From Heterohyrax brucei (taxonomy: Eukaryota; Chordata; Mammalia; Hyracoidea; Procaviidae), in NCBI GenBank assembly GCA_028571685.1, contig CM053148.1, forward strand, positions 85,396,001-85,460,000: a stretch of 64,000 bases of DNA, given 5' to 3'. The first letter of the stretch is position 1. Every line of letters starts with the position of its first letter. This document shows positions 1 to 10,650 of the stretch, one piece after another. The notes below the pieces were generated by a model that was given only the letters and a program-made list of their open reading frames with translations, was not told the origin of the DNA and made no database searches. The translations under genes and the position numbers were made by a program.

Positions 1-8
1 TTTCTAAG

Positions 9-78
9 CAATTATATGCTGTAAAATTAATGAAATTGCTGAACAATTACATGCCGTAAAATTAATGAAATTTCTAGC
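9..78. repeat. 35-bp tandem duplication
   Basis: Two adjacent 35-bp units (9-43 and 44-78) differ at only a few positions; each starts 'caattayatg' and contains 'gtaaaattaatgaaatt'. The first bases of the window resemble the end of a unit, so the array may extend to the left. Confidence 0.85.
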
Positions 79-619
79 AAATAATATAATTAATGTTACA
101 ATAGAACAGAAGCTCAAGAGTCAGTTCGTAAGATTGATTCCCAAGCAATCAATGGCAGGATGCAAGAAAATATCTATAGGAAATCATGATAGAATAGAAG
201 CAAAAGGGCTAGAGTAATGGTAACCCACAGGTTATAGAGACAGAACACCACTTTGGTCCTCTTTATGAGCAACCAGAAGGGATGGCGTAGGAGGGCAAGT
301 CTGCCCCGGACCAGAGTCAATGGGAGCAGGGGCTGTCTCCTGGTACAGCAGACCCTCAAGTGGATAGCATGTATCACCTTTACCTGCACCAGGAACAGTA
401 GAGACAGATCTTCTCAGGATAACTGGAATGGGAAGTTCCACAAAGCAAGAATAATAATGTTCCCTGGTACAGTGTCAGATGCCCAGATTGTCCACATCTC
501 CAGCTTCCTCTCTACTTCCTCAAGGTCATGGGCTCACAGAACCTGTAGTGTGCACTTGCAGTAATGTATGTGCACAAAAATACTTGTACAGGAATATACT
601 GGTTATTCACAATAGTCCC
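79..619. other. No recognised gene or repeat
   Basis: AT-rich at first, then more balanced. The open frame at 253-564 resembles no protein I know and has no coding context. It may be single-copy DNA or a very old repeat. Confidence 0.5.
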
Positions 620-802
620 TGTCATGGATTAAATTATTTCCCCCGAAATGTGTATCAACTTGGTAGGCCACGATTCCCAGTATTGTGTGATTTTCCTGCA
701 TTTTGTGACGTGTTATAAATCTTAGTCTCTAGGCTGACAATTGTTGGTCCCATTCGGGAGTGAGTTATCCATTACGTTAATAAGGCAGGTTTAACAGTTA
801 AA

Positions 803-875
803 AAAGAAACATTGCCATCAAGTAGATAACGTCCCCACAGAGTTTCAAAAGAGTAGCTGGTAGATGAAATGTTCC
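803..875 (-). mobile_element. SINE fragment inside LTR-A
   Basis: 'tgccatcaagtagat' followed by 'cacagagtttcaaaagagtagctggtagat' (in two parts) matches the 3' half of a minus-strand AfroSINE. It is strongly degraded and interrupts the LTR. Confidence 0.6.
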
Positions 876-1204
876 CTAGGATATGGCCTATATTGCCTTT
901 TATCTGAAAAGAGATAAAAGGAGAGAGAAGCAAGCAGAGACAGGGGCCTCAGTATCACCAAGAAGAAGAGCTGGGAGTGCAGAATATCCTTTGGACATAA
1001 GGTCGATGTGCTAAAAATTTTCTACACCCAGGGGAAGACTGATGAGCACATTTCACCACAGTGAACAGAGAATGAAAGCCTTCCCCTAGAGCTGGAACCT
1101 TGATTTTAGACGTCTAGCCTCCTTAACTGGGAAAAAATACACTTCTATTTGTTAAAGCCATACATATGTTCTGTTTCTGTTACAGCAGTACTAGACAACT
1201 AAGA

Positions 1205-1450
1205 ACTTCGGACATATTTTCAGGAGGGATCAATCCCTGGAGAAGGACGTTATGCTTGGTAAAGTAGGGAGTGAACAAGATAAAAGAAAGATTCTCAACA
1301 AGATTGATTGACACAGGAGCTGCAACAAGAGGCTTAAGTATAAAAGTACTTGTGTTCATGGTGCAGGGACCAGGCTCTGTTTCATTCTGTAGTGCATAGG
1401 GTCGCAATGAGTTGGAACTGACTCAGTGGCACCTAACAGCAACAACAGAT
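1205..1450 (+). mobile_element. RTE (BovB-like) LINE 3' end
   Basis: 5'-truncated 246-bp copy running from the '..gacatatt' block, through 'atcaatccctggagaagga', to the tail 'cacctaacagcaacaacag'. A perfect 8-bp TSD, aactaaga (1197-1204 and 1451-1458), shows that it inserted into the end of the older LTR-A. Confidence 0.85.
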
Positions 1451-1474
1451 AACTAAGACAGTACCAAACAGGGA

Positions 1475-1890
1475 CTAAGCTAAAATGCCCATCAAAAGAG
1501 AGTGGATAAAAACTGATGTTATATTCATGCAATAAAATCATGCTTCTCAATACAAAAAAGCGTGATCCACGCATCAACATGAAGTGAAGTCAAAAACATA
1601 ATGTTGAAAATAGGATCACATCAGAGAATACATTTTTATGAGATTAACTATACGACATTCAAGAGCAGACAAAATTAACTCATGGTAATAAAAATCAAAA
1701 CAGTGATTTTCAATGGAAAATTGTTTCATGTGGACATGGGAATTTCTCAGGAGATGATCAAGTTGTCAGTCATTTTGTTTACATAAGTGTATTCATTTGT
1801 CAAAATTCATTGAATTTCACCTCTAATATAGGCACGTCAGTATACTTGACATTATATAAATTTTACTTCAATTAAAAAAAATTCCAGTGT
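1475..1890 (+). mobile_element. L1 3'-end fragment
   Basis: 'catcaaaagagagtggataaa', then a degenerate 'caacatgaagtgaa..aaaacataatg', then 'catttgtcaaaattcattgaa' and 'ttatataaattttacttcaat' follow the 3' end of mammalian L1M elements in order. Highly diverged. Confidence 0.75.
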
Positions 1891-1925
1891 TATGACTTAA
1901 TTATATACACCTGTTTACAAATCCA

Positions 1926-2645
1926 TGTTGTGGCTGTTAGTTGCCGTCAAGCTGTTCAGACTCAACCCTGTGTACAACAGAACAAAAGACTACGGGGTCC
2001 TGCACCATCCTCACAATCTTTGTCGTGGTTGACCCACTGGTTGTAGTCATTGGGTCAGTCCGTCTTCTTCAAGGTCTTCTTCTTTTCCACTGACCCTCTG
2101 CTTTTGCAAGCCTGATGTCCTTCTCCAGGGGCTAGTCTCTCCTGAGAACATGTCCATATTACATGAAATAAAGTCTTACCACCCTTGCTTCTAAGGAGCG
2201 TTCTGGCTGTACTTCTTCTGAGACAGATTTGTTTGTTCTCCTGGCAATCCATGGTATATTGAATATTCTCTGCTAACATCGTAATTAAGAAATATCAATT
2301 CTCCTCCAATTTCCTAACTCATTGTTCAGCTTTTACACAAATATGAGGCAACTGAAAATACCAAGATTTGGGTCAAACGTGTCCTAGCCCTCAAGGTGAT
2401 AGCTTTGATTTTCAGCACTTTAAAGACATCTTTTGCAGCACATTTGCCCAATGCAATAACACATCATTTGATTTCTTGACTGCTGCTTCTATGGGTGTTA
2501 AGGATGGATCTAAGTGAAACAAAATCCTTGACAATTTTGATCTTTTCTCCATTTACCATGATGTCGCTTTTGGTCTAGTGGTGAGGATTTTTGTTGTTGT
2601 TGTTGTTGTTTTGTCGAGGTGCAATCTATACTGAATGCCATAGTA
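1926..2645 (-). mobile_element. RTE (BovB-like) 3' portion
   Basis: Minus-strand RTE starting at its 3' tail ('gctgttagttgccgtcaag') and running through the antisense C-terminal reverse-transcriptase region ('ccaggggctagtctctcctg', 'cttctgagacagatttg') to 'gatgtcgcttttgg'. The frame is broken many times. A short (ttg)n run lies at 2591-2611. Confidence 0.85.
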
Positions 2646-2789
2646 TAAATCCATGGCACAGTCTAAATACTGTATTATACTTGGTGTATGGTGTGTATTT
2701 TCCTGTGTGTTCAGTTTTAATGAAGCTTAATTATTTCTATACCCTTATTTCTTATTGGACCAATTTCTCCTATTCTTTATTTTATTCTA

Positions 2790-2792
<3 letters not shown>

Positions 2793-2874
<82 letters not shown>

Positions 2875-2879
2875 TGTGT
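2793..2879. repeat. (TC)n-(TG)n compound microsatellite
   Basis: A pure TC run at about 2793-2856 is followed directly by TG at 2857-2879. It encodes a spurious Ser/Leu-repeat open frame. Confidence 0.98.
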
Positions 2880-2880
2880 A

Positions 2881-3680
2881 TAACTGAAGATATTATTCCA
2901 GATCCATTGCACAATGAATGATGAAAGACCTTTTTCACCTTTTTCACTTTTGTTAATCCAAAAGCAACTCTATTGTCTTTAATCTAAGTTAAAACACATT
3001 GTAGGAAAATGACCAAATATGAATAATACTTGCTTGTCTGTTGACTGTGTGTATCTAAAATAAAGCTGCCTCCTTTGGGCTAGACTGAGAACACAAGGTT
3101 AGAACTGTTAATTTAACTGCTTCAGTGACTTCTTATGAACTGAGTGCTTAGTAAATTTAGAAGAAAAAAACTCCTGTTTTCTCTTGTTATTACCTGTTCT
3201 TGATATGGTAAGAGATGCATTTTTATGGTGACTATAAGTTCAAAAACAGTATGGGAATCATTTCAACCCTACAGCCTCTAGATAAATGAAAAAATTCCTT
3301 ATGTCTCATTCTCACTTTATGATATTAAAAGTTCCACCAGCCCTGATACCACTCGTGGCAATAAGTCCTGCAAGATATGCATCTCCTGAAAATAGCTACA
3401 AAAGCAAAGAAGTTATAAAAAGAAGAAATGTGAGCCATACTTACTAAGTTTTTATGTTTAAAGAGAAAATATGTGAACAAACCTGCATAAAAGACCCAAC
3501 ATCATAAGAGAGAAGCATAAATTCCATAAAAGTCATAACTTTCCTTCTGCCTTGCTAGATCCATTTCTAAAGAACACAGACGGGAGAAAGTAGGTCATTG
3601 TCGCCTTGCAGCTCTCTGTCACTCCCAACATTTAGTCAACTGCTATTTGCTATAATCATATTTATAACCATTACCAGTAT
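2881..3680. other. No recognised gene or repeat
   Basis: About 800 bp of AT-rich sequence with no SINE, LTR, RTE or coding signature that I can see. Confidence 0.5.
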
Positions 3681-3689
3681 TCATCACAT

Positions 3690-3945
3690 TCTCTCCATTC
3701 TCAGAGTTGTCACAAATTCAAGTACGTGTTTCATCTCGCCTAGACTATCTTAAGGTCTTCCTTAAGCTGTACAGCAATCAGGACTTCAAGGTTAATCTTC
3801 CTAAATGTTATGTTAACACCACAACGCTGAGTGGCCACTTCCCTTCTCAAAAACCTTTAGAAGCTTTTTGTCCAACACCTTACTTCCAGTTTCTTGGAAC
3901 TGATGCACAAGTGATTCAGACTTACCCAACTGACTTTGCTTCTCG
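3690..3945. repeat. Possible ancient mammalian interspersed repeat
   Basis: The order 'tctcgcctagactat', 'ttaatcttcctaaa', 'cacttcccttctcaaaaac' resembles an old mammal-wide repeat with tctcgcctggactat..cacttccctgctcaaaa. The family is not assigned. The open frame here (3707-3949) is probably a by-product. A similar segment may flank the SINE at 58957. Confidence 0.4.
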
Positions 3946-4039
3946 TTAATCCTCAGGAAACATCTATACTTTTAAAACTTATAATAGCAAAATTAGTCTG
4001 TACTGGGCAAAAAGAAAGAAAGAAAAGAAAATCAATCTG

Positions 4040-4330
4040 TGGAGCAGAACAAAACATCGCCCAGTCGTGCTCCACTGCCGTAATTGTTTTTCTACTTAAA
4101 CCCACTTTTGCAATCACTGTGTCAATCCATCTTCTCGAGGGCCTTCCTCTTTTCTGCTGACCGTCCACTCTGCCAAGCATGTTATACTTCTTTAGGGACC
4201 AATCCCTCCTGACAGCATGCTCAAAGTATGTGAGATGCACTGTCGCTGTCTTTGCTTCCAAGGAGTATTCTGGTTGTACTTCTTCCAGTACAGATCTGTT
4301 TATTCTTTGGCAGCCCGTCGTATATTCCAC
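4040..4330 (-). mobile_element. RTE 3' end (first piece)
   Basis: Antisense RTE C-terminus. The minus-strand frame reads GRVDGQQKRGRPSRRWID, the Arg-rich block found near the end of BovB-like reverse transcriptases. Broken at about 4330 and followed by an LTR-A end and then a more 5' RTE piece. Confidence 0.85.
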
Positions 4331-4331
4331 T

Positions 4332-4434
4332 AGTAGAATTTATAACATATAGGAAAGAAAAATCACACAGTACTAGGAATCATGACCTAGCAAAATTTGT
4401 ACACATTTTTAGGGGGACACAGCTCAGTCTGTGA
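4332..4434 (-). mobile_element. LTR-A terminal fragment
   Basis: 'aaatcacacagtactaggaat' then 'gacctagcaaaatttg' and 'gggggacacagctcagtctg' match the first 100 bp of LTR-A on the minus strand. It sits between two RTE pieces, so some RTE sequence was replaced or deleted. Confidence 0.65.
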
Positions 4435-4436
4435 CA

Positions 4437-4578
4437 GTGTTGATTATGGAGCTAAGTAAAAAAGAAATTCTTGTCAACTTCAATATTTCCTTTGTTTATC
4501 ATAATGTTGCTTATTGGACCACTTGTGATGATTTTTGCTCTAATGTTAAGGCATAATTCATACCACTGAAATCTGTAC
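4437..4578 (-). mobile_element. RTE internal fragment (second piece)
   Basis: 'gagctaagtaaaaaagaa', 'atcataatgttgcttattgg' and 'gatttttgctctaatgttaag' match the same RTE region as 2510-2620. Probably the continuation of the 4040-4330 element. Confidence 0.75.
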
Positions 4579-4690
4579 CATGGGTGACCCTGCTGGTATT
4601 TGGAATACGAGTAGTATACCTTCCAGTGTCACAACAATATGCAGCCACCACGGTACAACAAAGTGACAGATGAGTGGATGTGTATATATA
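4579..4690 (-). mobile_element. Composite (tRNA/RTE-type) SINE piece
   Basis: 'ccttccagtgtcacaacaat' followed by 'gcagccaccacggtac..tgacagatgagtgg' resembles, in antisense, the 5' module of the composite SINEs at 28165 and 50075. Low certainty. Confidence 0.4.
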
Positions 4691-4702
4691 CGTATACACG
4701 CA

Positions 4703-4862
4703 TCCACTGGTAGCATAGTGTTTGAGAGCTGTAACTGCTAACTAAAAGATACACGGTTCATGTTTAGCAGGCCCTTCTTGGAACCCTTAAGGGGCAGTTG
4801 TAATTTGTCCAATAGGGTCACTATGAGTTGGAATTGACTTGATGGTAATTGATTTTTCTTTT
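4703..4862 (+). mobile_element. AfroSINE type 1
   Basis: 'actggtagcatagtgtttgag', 'ctgctaactaaaag', 'cttggaacccttaaggggcag' and 'gtcactatgagttggaattg' appear in the expected order. Diverged but nearly full length. Confidence 0.85.
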
Positions 4863-4894
4863 ATGTTTTATTTTTTGGGTATACATATACATGT

Positions 4895-5362
4895 TGTCTT
4901 GGGTCGAATTGTGCCCCCCTAAAAATGTGTGGTTTCACTAAACTGTATGTTAAAGTATTAGGGTAGAGCAGTAAATTCCTGCATAGGATTATTTCCCTGC
5001 TGTGCTGTAGGGGGAGTTTCCCTGGAGTATGGCTTGCCCCACCCTTAATCCTTTTCAGCCTGCAAGAGATAAAAGGAAAGAGAAACAAAGAGAATTGGGA
5101 ACCTCACACCATCAAGAAAGCAGCACGGAGAGAAGAGCGCATCCTTCAGACATGAGGTTCCTGCACCAAGACGCTCCCTGGACACAGACTGATGCAATAC
5201 TGAGCTTCTCTCCAGAGCCAACAAGGGGGAAAGCCTTCCCCTGGAGCAGACACCCTGAATACGGACTTGCAACCTACCGGACTGTGTAAGTATAAACCTT
5301 CCTTTGTTAAAGCCATCCACTCTGTGGCATTTCTGTTAGAGCAGCCCTAGCTGACTAAAACA
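4895..5362 (+). mobile_element. Solo LTR-A with perfect 5-bp TSD
   Basis: A complete 468-bp LTR beginning 'tgtcttgggtcgaattg' and ending 'gctgactaaaaca'. The perfect duplication catgt flanks it (4890-4894 and 5363-5367), the 5-bp size expected for ERVL/MaLR integrases. No internal retroviral sequence lies nearby, so this is a recombined solo LTR. The open frames inside it are incidental. Confidence 0.9.
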
Positions 5363-5507
5363 CATGTACAAATGACTCTTTTGCAGTGTCCCTTGACACT
5401 TATCGCTCGCCTAACCACCGTTAACAGTTTGGTGTGTATCCTTTTTCCTGTAAATGATATAGTCCTGCATATTACTCAGAAATCGAGGTACAAAGTATAT
5501 TTATATA

Positions 5508-5530
5508 CCAAGCCAAGTGCCATCGAGTCT
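5508..5530 (-). mobile_element. Ultra-short SINE 3' end
   Basis: 23 bp identical, apart from the last base, to the fragment at 33207-33229. It contains 'agccaagtgccatcgagtc', the antisense of a SINE end. I see no clear target duplication here. Confidence 0.6.
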
Positions 5531-5722
5531 ATTTTCTTTTCTTACGTCACTGTATTATGAACATTTTCCTAGTCATCCTTTTTTAACAATTGCCTTTATT
5601 GTATTGAAAAGCTTTACCATAATTTGTTTACTTGTCTTCTACTAACGGACGTTCAGGCTGTTTCTAATTTTGACATGCTGATACAATGTTTCATTGGCTA
5701 TCCCTTTATTTGTATCCAAAAT
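5531..5722 (-). mobile_element. L1 fragment (left part)
   Basis: 'tattatgaacattttcctag', 'ggacgttcaggctgtttcta' and 'tgctgatacaatgtttcattg' are the antisense 3' end of an old L1. Interrupted by the LTR-A that follows. Confidence 0.6.
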
Positions 5723-6292
5723 TGTCGTAGAAATCTAGTGTTGCTCTAAGAGAATGACCACAAGTGGATGGCTTTAACAAAGAGAAGTTTATTTTCATAG
5801 TCCATTTGGCTAGAAGTCCAAATGTAGGTTGCTGACTGTGGAGAAAGGCTTCTCTCTCTATTGGCTCAGTAGGAAGGTCTTTGTGATTTTATAGTCTTCC
5901 CTTGGTCTGGGAGAGCCTCACGGGGGGGAAACTTATGTCCAAGAGACACTTGTTCAAAGCACTGCTTTCTTAATGTTATGAGGCCCCTTACTCCCTTCTC
6001 CCTTCCCTTTCCTTCTTGAGAGATAAAAGGTGGTGCAGGCCACACCTCAGAGATACTCTCTTTACATGGGATCAGGAATGGAACCTTAGCAGGGGTATTA
6101 CAGTTCCATCCTCACCCTCCTTAATACAACCCAATCTGGCCACATTAACTTCAGGCAGAGATTAGGATTTATAATATATATTAAAATTACAACCACAAAA
6201 GAGAAGATAAGCACACAATATCGAGAATCGTGACTCATCCAAACACCCGTCCGAATACACATTGTTGGGAGGACATAATTCAATCTATGACA
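5723..6292 (-). mobile_element. Solo LTR-A, minus strand
   Basis: Starts 'tgtcgtagaaatctagtg' (antisense of the LTR end), with 'ggctttaacaaagagaag', 'agagataaaaggtggtgcagg' and 'caggcagagattaggattt', and ends 'caatctatgaca'. It splits L1 sequence. No clear TSD remains. It lies in inverted orientation 360 bp from the LTR at 4895. Confidence 0.8.
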
Positions 6293-6790
6293 TAAGTGTA
6301 CTTATTTGTGTGTTATTTTCTAGAAATGTTAATAATTGAATCAAATAACATGGTCATACTCAGTTTGAAAAGTATTGCCAAATTGCCCATCAAAAAAATC
6401 TGTATCAGTTTATTACTATTTCTCATCCTTCTCCTTGACACTAGGTAAAATACGTGATTTTAATCTCATCACCATCATAGGAAAACAATGTCATGTTCTT
6501 TTTTCAATTTCCACTTTAGAAATCATGAATGAGTTTAAATAACTTTGTTAATGTTAATATGTTTCTTTCATGAACTGTTTATGTTCTTTGCTAGAAATTA
6601 TGAAATTTTTGGTTGTTTTCACATTGGCTTCTATGAGTTCCTCGTGAATTAATTATTTTCAGCCTTTCCGTATCATGGATAATTCATTTTGTTGCTTACA
6701 TTTATACTCTGTTAATGACTTTTTTTCTCACTGAAATTTTTATGTAATCAGATTTATCGATCTACACTTTACGGAAATGGTTCTCCAATT
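6293..6790 (-). mobile_element. L1/HAL1-type fragment (right part)
   Basis: 'gaaaagtattgccaaattgcc' (partly conserved), 'tttttcaatttccactttag' and 'gaactgtttatgttctttgct' follow the antisense C-terminal region of mammalian L1-like LINEs. Very old. Confidence 0.6.
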
Positions 6791-7024
6791 AGTGTGCATA
6801 AGAAACAGATGGAAGGCTGTGAAAATGTCAATCCCAGGAAAAGAAAAAATTCAGGTTATGTGGCTTACACAAGAGAATTAGGAAGGTTTCGTTCTTTCCC
6901 TGTGCTCTGGAATAGTTTAAGTAAGATAAGAAAGACCTCTGTTATAATGCTAAGAATTCACTTAGGAAATTATTTCATCTTGTTCTCTCAGTGTGTATGT
7001 TAGCTTCTTGCAAAATTAAAAAGA

Positions 7025-7440
7025 AAAAAAAATGACTCTCATAGTTATTGGCAAGAATGGAGAGCAAATGGATCTCTCATATGCTGTTAATGTGAGTGTA
7101 AATTGCCTCAGCCAACTTGGAATGCAACTTGGCAATGTCTGATAATACTGAAGATGTAGACACTCCCCTCTGAGCTAGCAACTCTACATCAAGGTATATT
7201 ATCTGTAAGAAATGTGACATTCGAGTATAAGGAAATGCATGCCGGATCAGAAGAACATTCATAGCAGAACAAACAAACAATAGTAACTAGATGTTTCATC
7301 ACCAGCAGATGAATGAATAAACAAATCGTGGTGTATTCACACAATAAAGTAATGTGAAATAGTAGCTAAAAATACATAAATTAGAGCTACATATATATAC
7401 CATCACAGGTAATTACTAAAGATTTAATTATAGTCTTCTA
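7025..7440 (+). mobile_element. L1 3' fragment
   Basis: 'tgctgttaatgtgagtgtaaa', 'catgccggatcag..gaacattcatagcag' and 'gatgaatgaataaacaaat..gtggtgtattcacacaata' are in L1 ORF2-end/3'UTR order on the plus strand. Confidence 0.75.
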
Positions 7441-7454
7441 AAGTTAATAATGTA

Positions 7455-7612
7455 GGAATACTGGTGGCACAGTGGTTAAGCTCTCAGGCTGCTAACCAAG
7501 AGGTCAGCAGCTTGAATCCACCAGGTGTTCCTTGGAAACTCTATGGGGCAGTGCTACTCTGTTCTACAAGGTCACTATGAGTTGCAGTTGACTTCATGGC
7601 AGTGGACTTGGC
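7455..7612 (+). mobile_element. AfroSINE type 1
   Basis: Nearly full length: 'actggtggcacagtggttaag', 'aaccaagaggtcagcagcttg', 'aactctatggggcag', 'ggtcactatgagttgcagttg'. Confidence 0.95.
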
Positions 7613-8237
7613 AGTGGGGTAAAGTTTACAACAATCACTGGAAGGTTAGTGTTTTGGGAACTAAAGCATTTTTTCTTATGACTTCAAGATGGCATGAACA
7701 AATGTGCATTGATTAACCAGATTTATCGGAGTCAGGTCTTACCTCAAGACTGAGACAGAGAGAAAATCCACACACATGCATTCTATGTTTCTATTTTATT
7801 TTGAAGTGTTCAAAGTCAACATCCTACCATGTAGAGCATTGGCAATATTCAGTGTTCAGCTGAATGCTAACTGCTAAGCTTTGAACAGGACTTGATCTGA
7901 GTGACTTCCATATCATTAGCATTCTGTTTGCCTTTATAAGGATTTTTGCATCGTTTTATATGTAGTTGCACAGTTGCATAAAATATAAGGACAAAATTGA
8001 AAACAATAATACAATCTAGAAAATGTTTATTTTTAATACACTTTTTAAAAGTATGGCATTTATATCATCGCTACTGTTTCATACTATACATCATTTCTCA
8101 GATAGACAGTGAAAACATCAATTTAAGAATTTATTTAAGGCAGAAAGAATAGGATAATTGATGCAGTGTCTTCCTCTTTTCCAAAGCTTCCAGGTTCCAA
8201 GAATGGCAGAGGTATGTTTAGTGCAAGACCCTAGCAT
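7613..8237. other. No recognised gene or repeat
   Basis: AT-rich, apparently single-copy DNA. I see no coding or repeat signature. Confidence 0.5.
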
Positions 8238-8257
8238 CCATAACCTCAAGAAAACAT

Positions 8258-8493
8258 GCTGCTGTCTAATCAGTTCTGACTCACAGTGAGCCTATAGGAG
8301 AGGAAAGAGTGTCCAAGAGGCTTACCAAGGAGTGTTGGGTGAACTTGAACTATTGACCTTTTGGCTAGCAGCTGAGCTCTTAACTGCTTTACCCTTAGGT
8401 TTCCTTACCATCCATCAAGAGTTGTTAATTCTAGATTATTACAGCAAACTTCTGTGGGAGGATAACCAGGTTTGTAGAATTTTATTTGAATGA
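8258..8493 (-). mobile_element. SINE insertion with extra 5' sequence and 20-bp TSD
   Basis: The minus-strand AfroSINE occupies 8258-8403. About 90 bp of non-SINE sequence (8404-8493) lies at its 5' side. The whole block is flanked by perfect 20-bp direct repeats, ccataacctcaagaaaacat (8238-8257 and 8494-8513). This fits retroposition of a transcript that began upstream of the SINE (5' transduction). Confidence 0.75.
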
Positions 8494-8513
8494 CCATAAC
8501 CTCAAGAAAACAT

Positions 8514-8944
8514 AGAGTTCTATTATCCCATTTGAGACCATACTGAAATGAGTTTATGTCTGTGTCTAAATTCTAGATCTGACCTTTCTTGGATGTATGA
8601 TATCAACATATGTTTTATTTTAGCTCTGTTCTAAAACAGTAACAAAAATGTCTACCTCTTCTAGGCTTGTGGAAGGGATGAAAGTTTTATACTGTATGTA
8701 CAGCAGTCAGCAGAGTCACAAACAATTCAATGCACTCAAAACATTGTAGTTGTTTTTGTTAAGAGACTGCACAAAATGCTAATACACAGTGATAAATATT
8801 GACCCCCAAAACTCTTTCCTCTCATTGAAACCCAGTTCTGATTAACAACATTTAATTCCTACTATGCATCTGGTGTCCTTGTGTGGCATGAATGTTTAAC
8901 GTGTGTTTGGCTGCGGTCCTAAAGATTGATTGTTCAAGACTGTG
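8514..8944. other. No recognised gene or repeat
   Basis: About 430 bp with no identifiable feature. Confidence 0.5.
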
Positions 8945-9087
8945 CAGAGGTGCCTTGGAAGGAAGCACTGGTGTTCGACTTCTGAAAAATCAGCCACGGA
9001 GTGCCCTACAGAGCACAGCTCTACTCTGACACACATGAGGTCCCTGTGAGTGAATTCCAACTCAATGGCAGCTTTTTTTTTTTTTTT
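8945..9087 (+). mobile_element. AfroSINE type 3, truncated
   Basis: 'cagaggtgccttggaagga', 'cttctgaaaaatcagccac', 'ctctactctgacacacatgag', 'ccaactcaatggcagc', then a 15-T run. The tRNA-like head is missing. Confidence 0.85.
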
Positions 9088-9094
9088 TCTTTTT

Positions 9095-9937
9095 AATGTC
9101 TCAGGCACTGTGATAAGTGAATAAGAAATACTGGTTTGGGCCCCCTGGAAATTCGGTGTCTAGTGGGAAGATACATGTTAACATAATTTTAATTTAACAT
9201 TATAAATCATAAGATACAGGAGTTCCCAAGGCAATCAGAGATAATAGAACAGGGAGACTTAATTCAGCAAAGGGATAGATGGAAAATTTCAGAAAGAAGG
9301 CAACATCTCGGTTAAATATTGAAGAGTAAATAAGAACAAGCTAGATTTTTATTTTTTAATGAGAAAGGCCTTCCAGGAAGAGAAACTAAATGATCAAATA
9401 CGGTTGGGACATACCAAGTCTTTATGTCGGTGACAAGTGCAAGGCAGGCACAGATGGAAACAATGAAGATCTTGAGATGGACAAAGTTTGGGTCATGGGG
9501 AATCTTGTAGAATATGAGTGGGAAACAAAGATTCCTAGATAGGTGTTCTAAAACTCAGGTTTACTTTTAGATAGCTCTTCATGGTGGATGAGTTTTCAAA
9601 TAGTCAAGCCTGAAAATAGACACCAATTACAAAAGTCCAGGTGAGAGATAGCTAGAGGCTCAAATAGGAAAGACAGTGAGGAGAGGCAAACTTCCAGAAA
9701 TATTCAGAAGGTTAAACCAGGAGACTCTGGATAACAAGGTTAAGGAGGAAGTCCAAGGTGACATTCAAGTTTCACGCTGGTGTGGCTGGGTAGATGAAGA
9801 TCTTCTGTGCACGGATTTGGAATGCAAATGAAAGAGCAAATGCCTTGGACAGAGGAGATAATGAGTTCAGTTTAGGAGCTGCAAGAGAGCTCATGGTTGA
9901 AGATTGTGAGGTTATCAACACATGTGTAGTTGAAAAT
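9095..9937 (+). repeat. Possible old mammal-wide repeat
   Basis: 'tgtctcaggcactgtgataag', 'gaaaggccttccaggaagag', 'taaggaggaagtccaaggtgac' and 'agataatgagttcagtttagg' follow the order of an abundant ancient mammalian repeat that I cannot name with certainty. It appears to resume at 10141 after the SINE. Confidence 0.4.
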
Positions 9938-10140
9938 TAGCTGTCCTCATGTCAACTCCAATTCATGGAGACCCCATGTATGTCAGAGCAGAACTAATCT
10001 TCTTAGGATTTTCAGTAGTGCATTTTCTTAAAAGTAGATTGCCAAATCCTTCTTCTGAGGCCCCTCTAAGTAGATCCAAACTTTTAAATTTTCAGTAGGC
10101 AGCTGAGTGGGTTAACCATCAGCACCGCCAGGGACTGCTG
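9938..10140 (-). mobile_element. AfroSINE type 3
   Basis: Antisense: 'tcaactccaattcatggagac', 'gtcagagcagaactaat', 'agtagattgccaaatcctt', 'ttaaccatcagcaccgccagg'. Strongly diverged. Confidence 0.75.
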
Positions 10141-10324
10141 TGTGAAGTTAGAAACCCCCCAAAAGGGGGTAGTACTGAAAGAGAGAATTCAGGTCTACAA
10201 GGGAAATCGATGTGAGCAGAAAGTTAGGAGAATCTACTGAAGACAGAACAGGAAAGTGGATGAAGAAGAAACTGGGGAAGCAGGTAAGTAGAGAACATTG
10301 TGATTGGCAGGTGCCATCAGTTAT

Positions 10325-10500
10325 CCTTTTTGACAGACTGGAACTGCCACCACCCCCACCCCTCAGTGTTTGCTAGGCTATAATCTTTATGAGAACAGAT
10401 CACAAGGTCTTTCTCCGCTGGAGCCAGTGGGTGAATTTGAATCGCCAACCTTTCCATTAGCAGTCAAGGGCTTAATCATTCTGCCCCCTTAGCTCAGTCC
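10325..10500 (-). mobile_element. AfroSINE variant
   Basis: 'gagaacagatcacaaggtctt', 'ggtgaatttgaatcgccaac' and 'agcagtcaagggcttaatcat' are the 5' part of a minus-strand SINE with an unusual middle block. Confidence 0.7.
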
Positions 10501-10650
10501 TCCTAAAAATTGTGGGTAAAAAGAAATTGTAAGAATCAACAGCCAAGTACATGGCACTCCTCCCTGAAACAATCCATATTTTCTCCCACAGCTTCATAAG
10601 TAACTTTCTGAAATTATCTTAATTTATCTGAAGATAAACATTTTACATGT

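Larger units (their letters stand above)
620..1460 (+). mobile_element. Solo LTR-A (MaLR/ERVL-like), interrupted
   Basis: Begins 'tgtcatggattaaatt' and ends '..actaagaca', with 'gttaaagcca' near the 3' end as in the copies at 4895 and 44236. Flanking 5-bp TSDs are gtccc (615-619) and gtacc (1461-1465), one mismatch. It contains a degraded SINE piece (803-875), and an RTE 3' end is inserted 2 bp before its terminus. Confidence 0.75.

Noticed and set aside
2591-2887. 98-codon open frame rich in Ser and Leu
   Set aside because: Most of its length is the (TC)n-(TG)n repeat.
4895-6292. Provirus with two LTRs
   Set aside because: The LTRs face opposite directions, the left has its own TSD, and no viral coding sequence lies between them.
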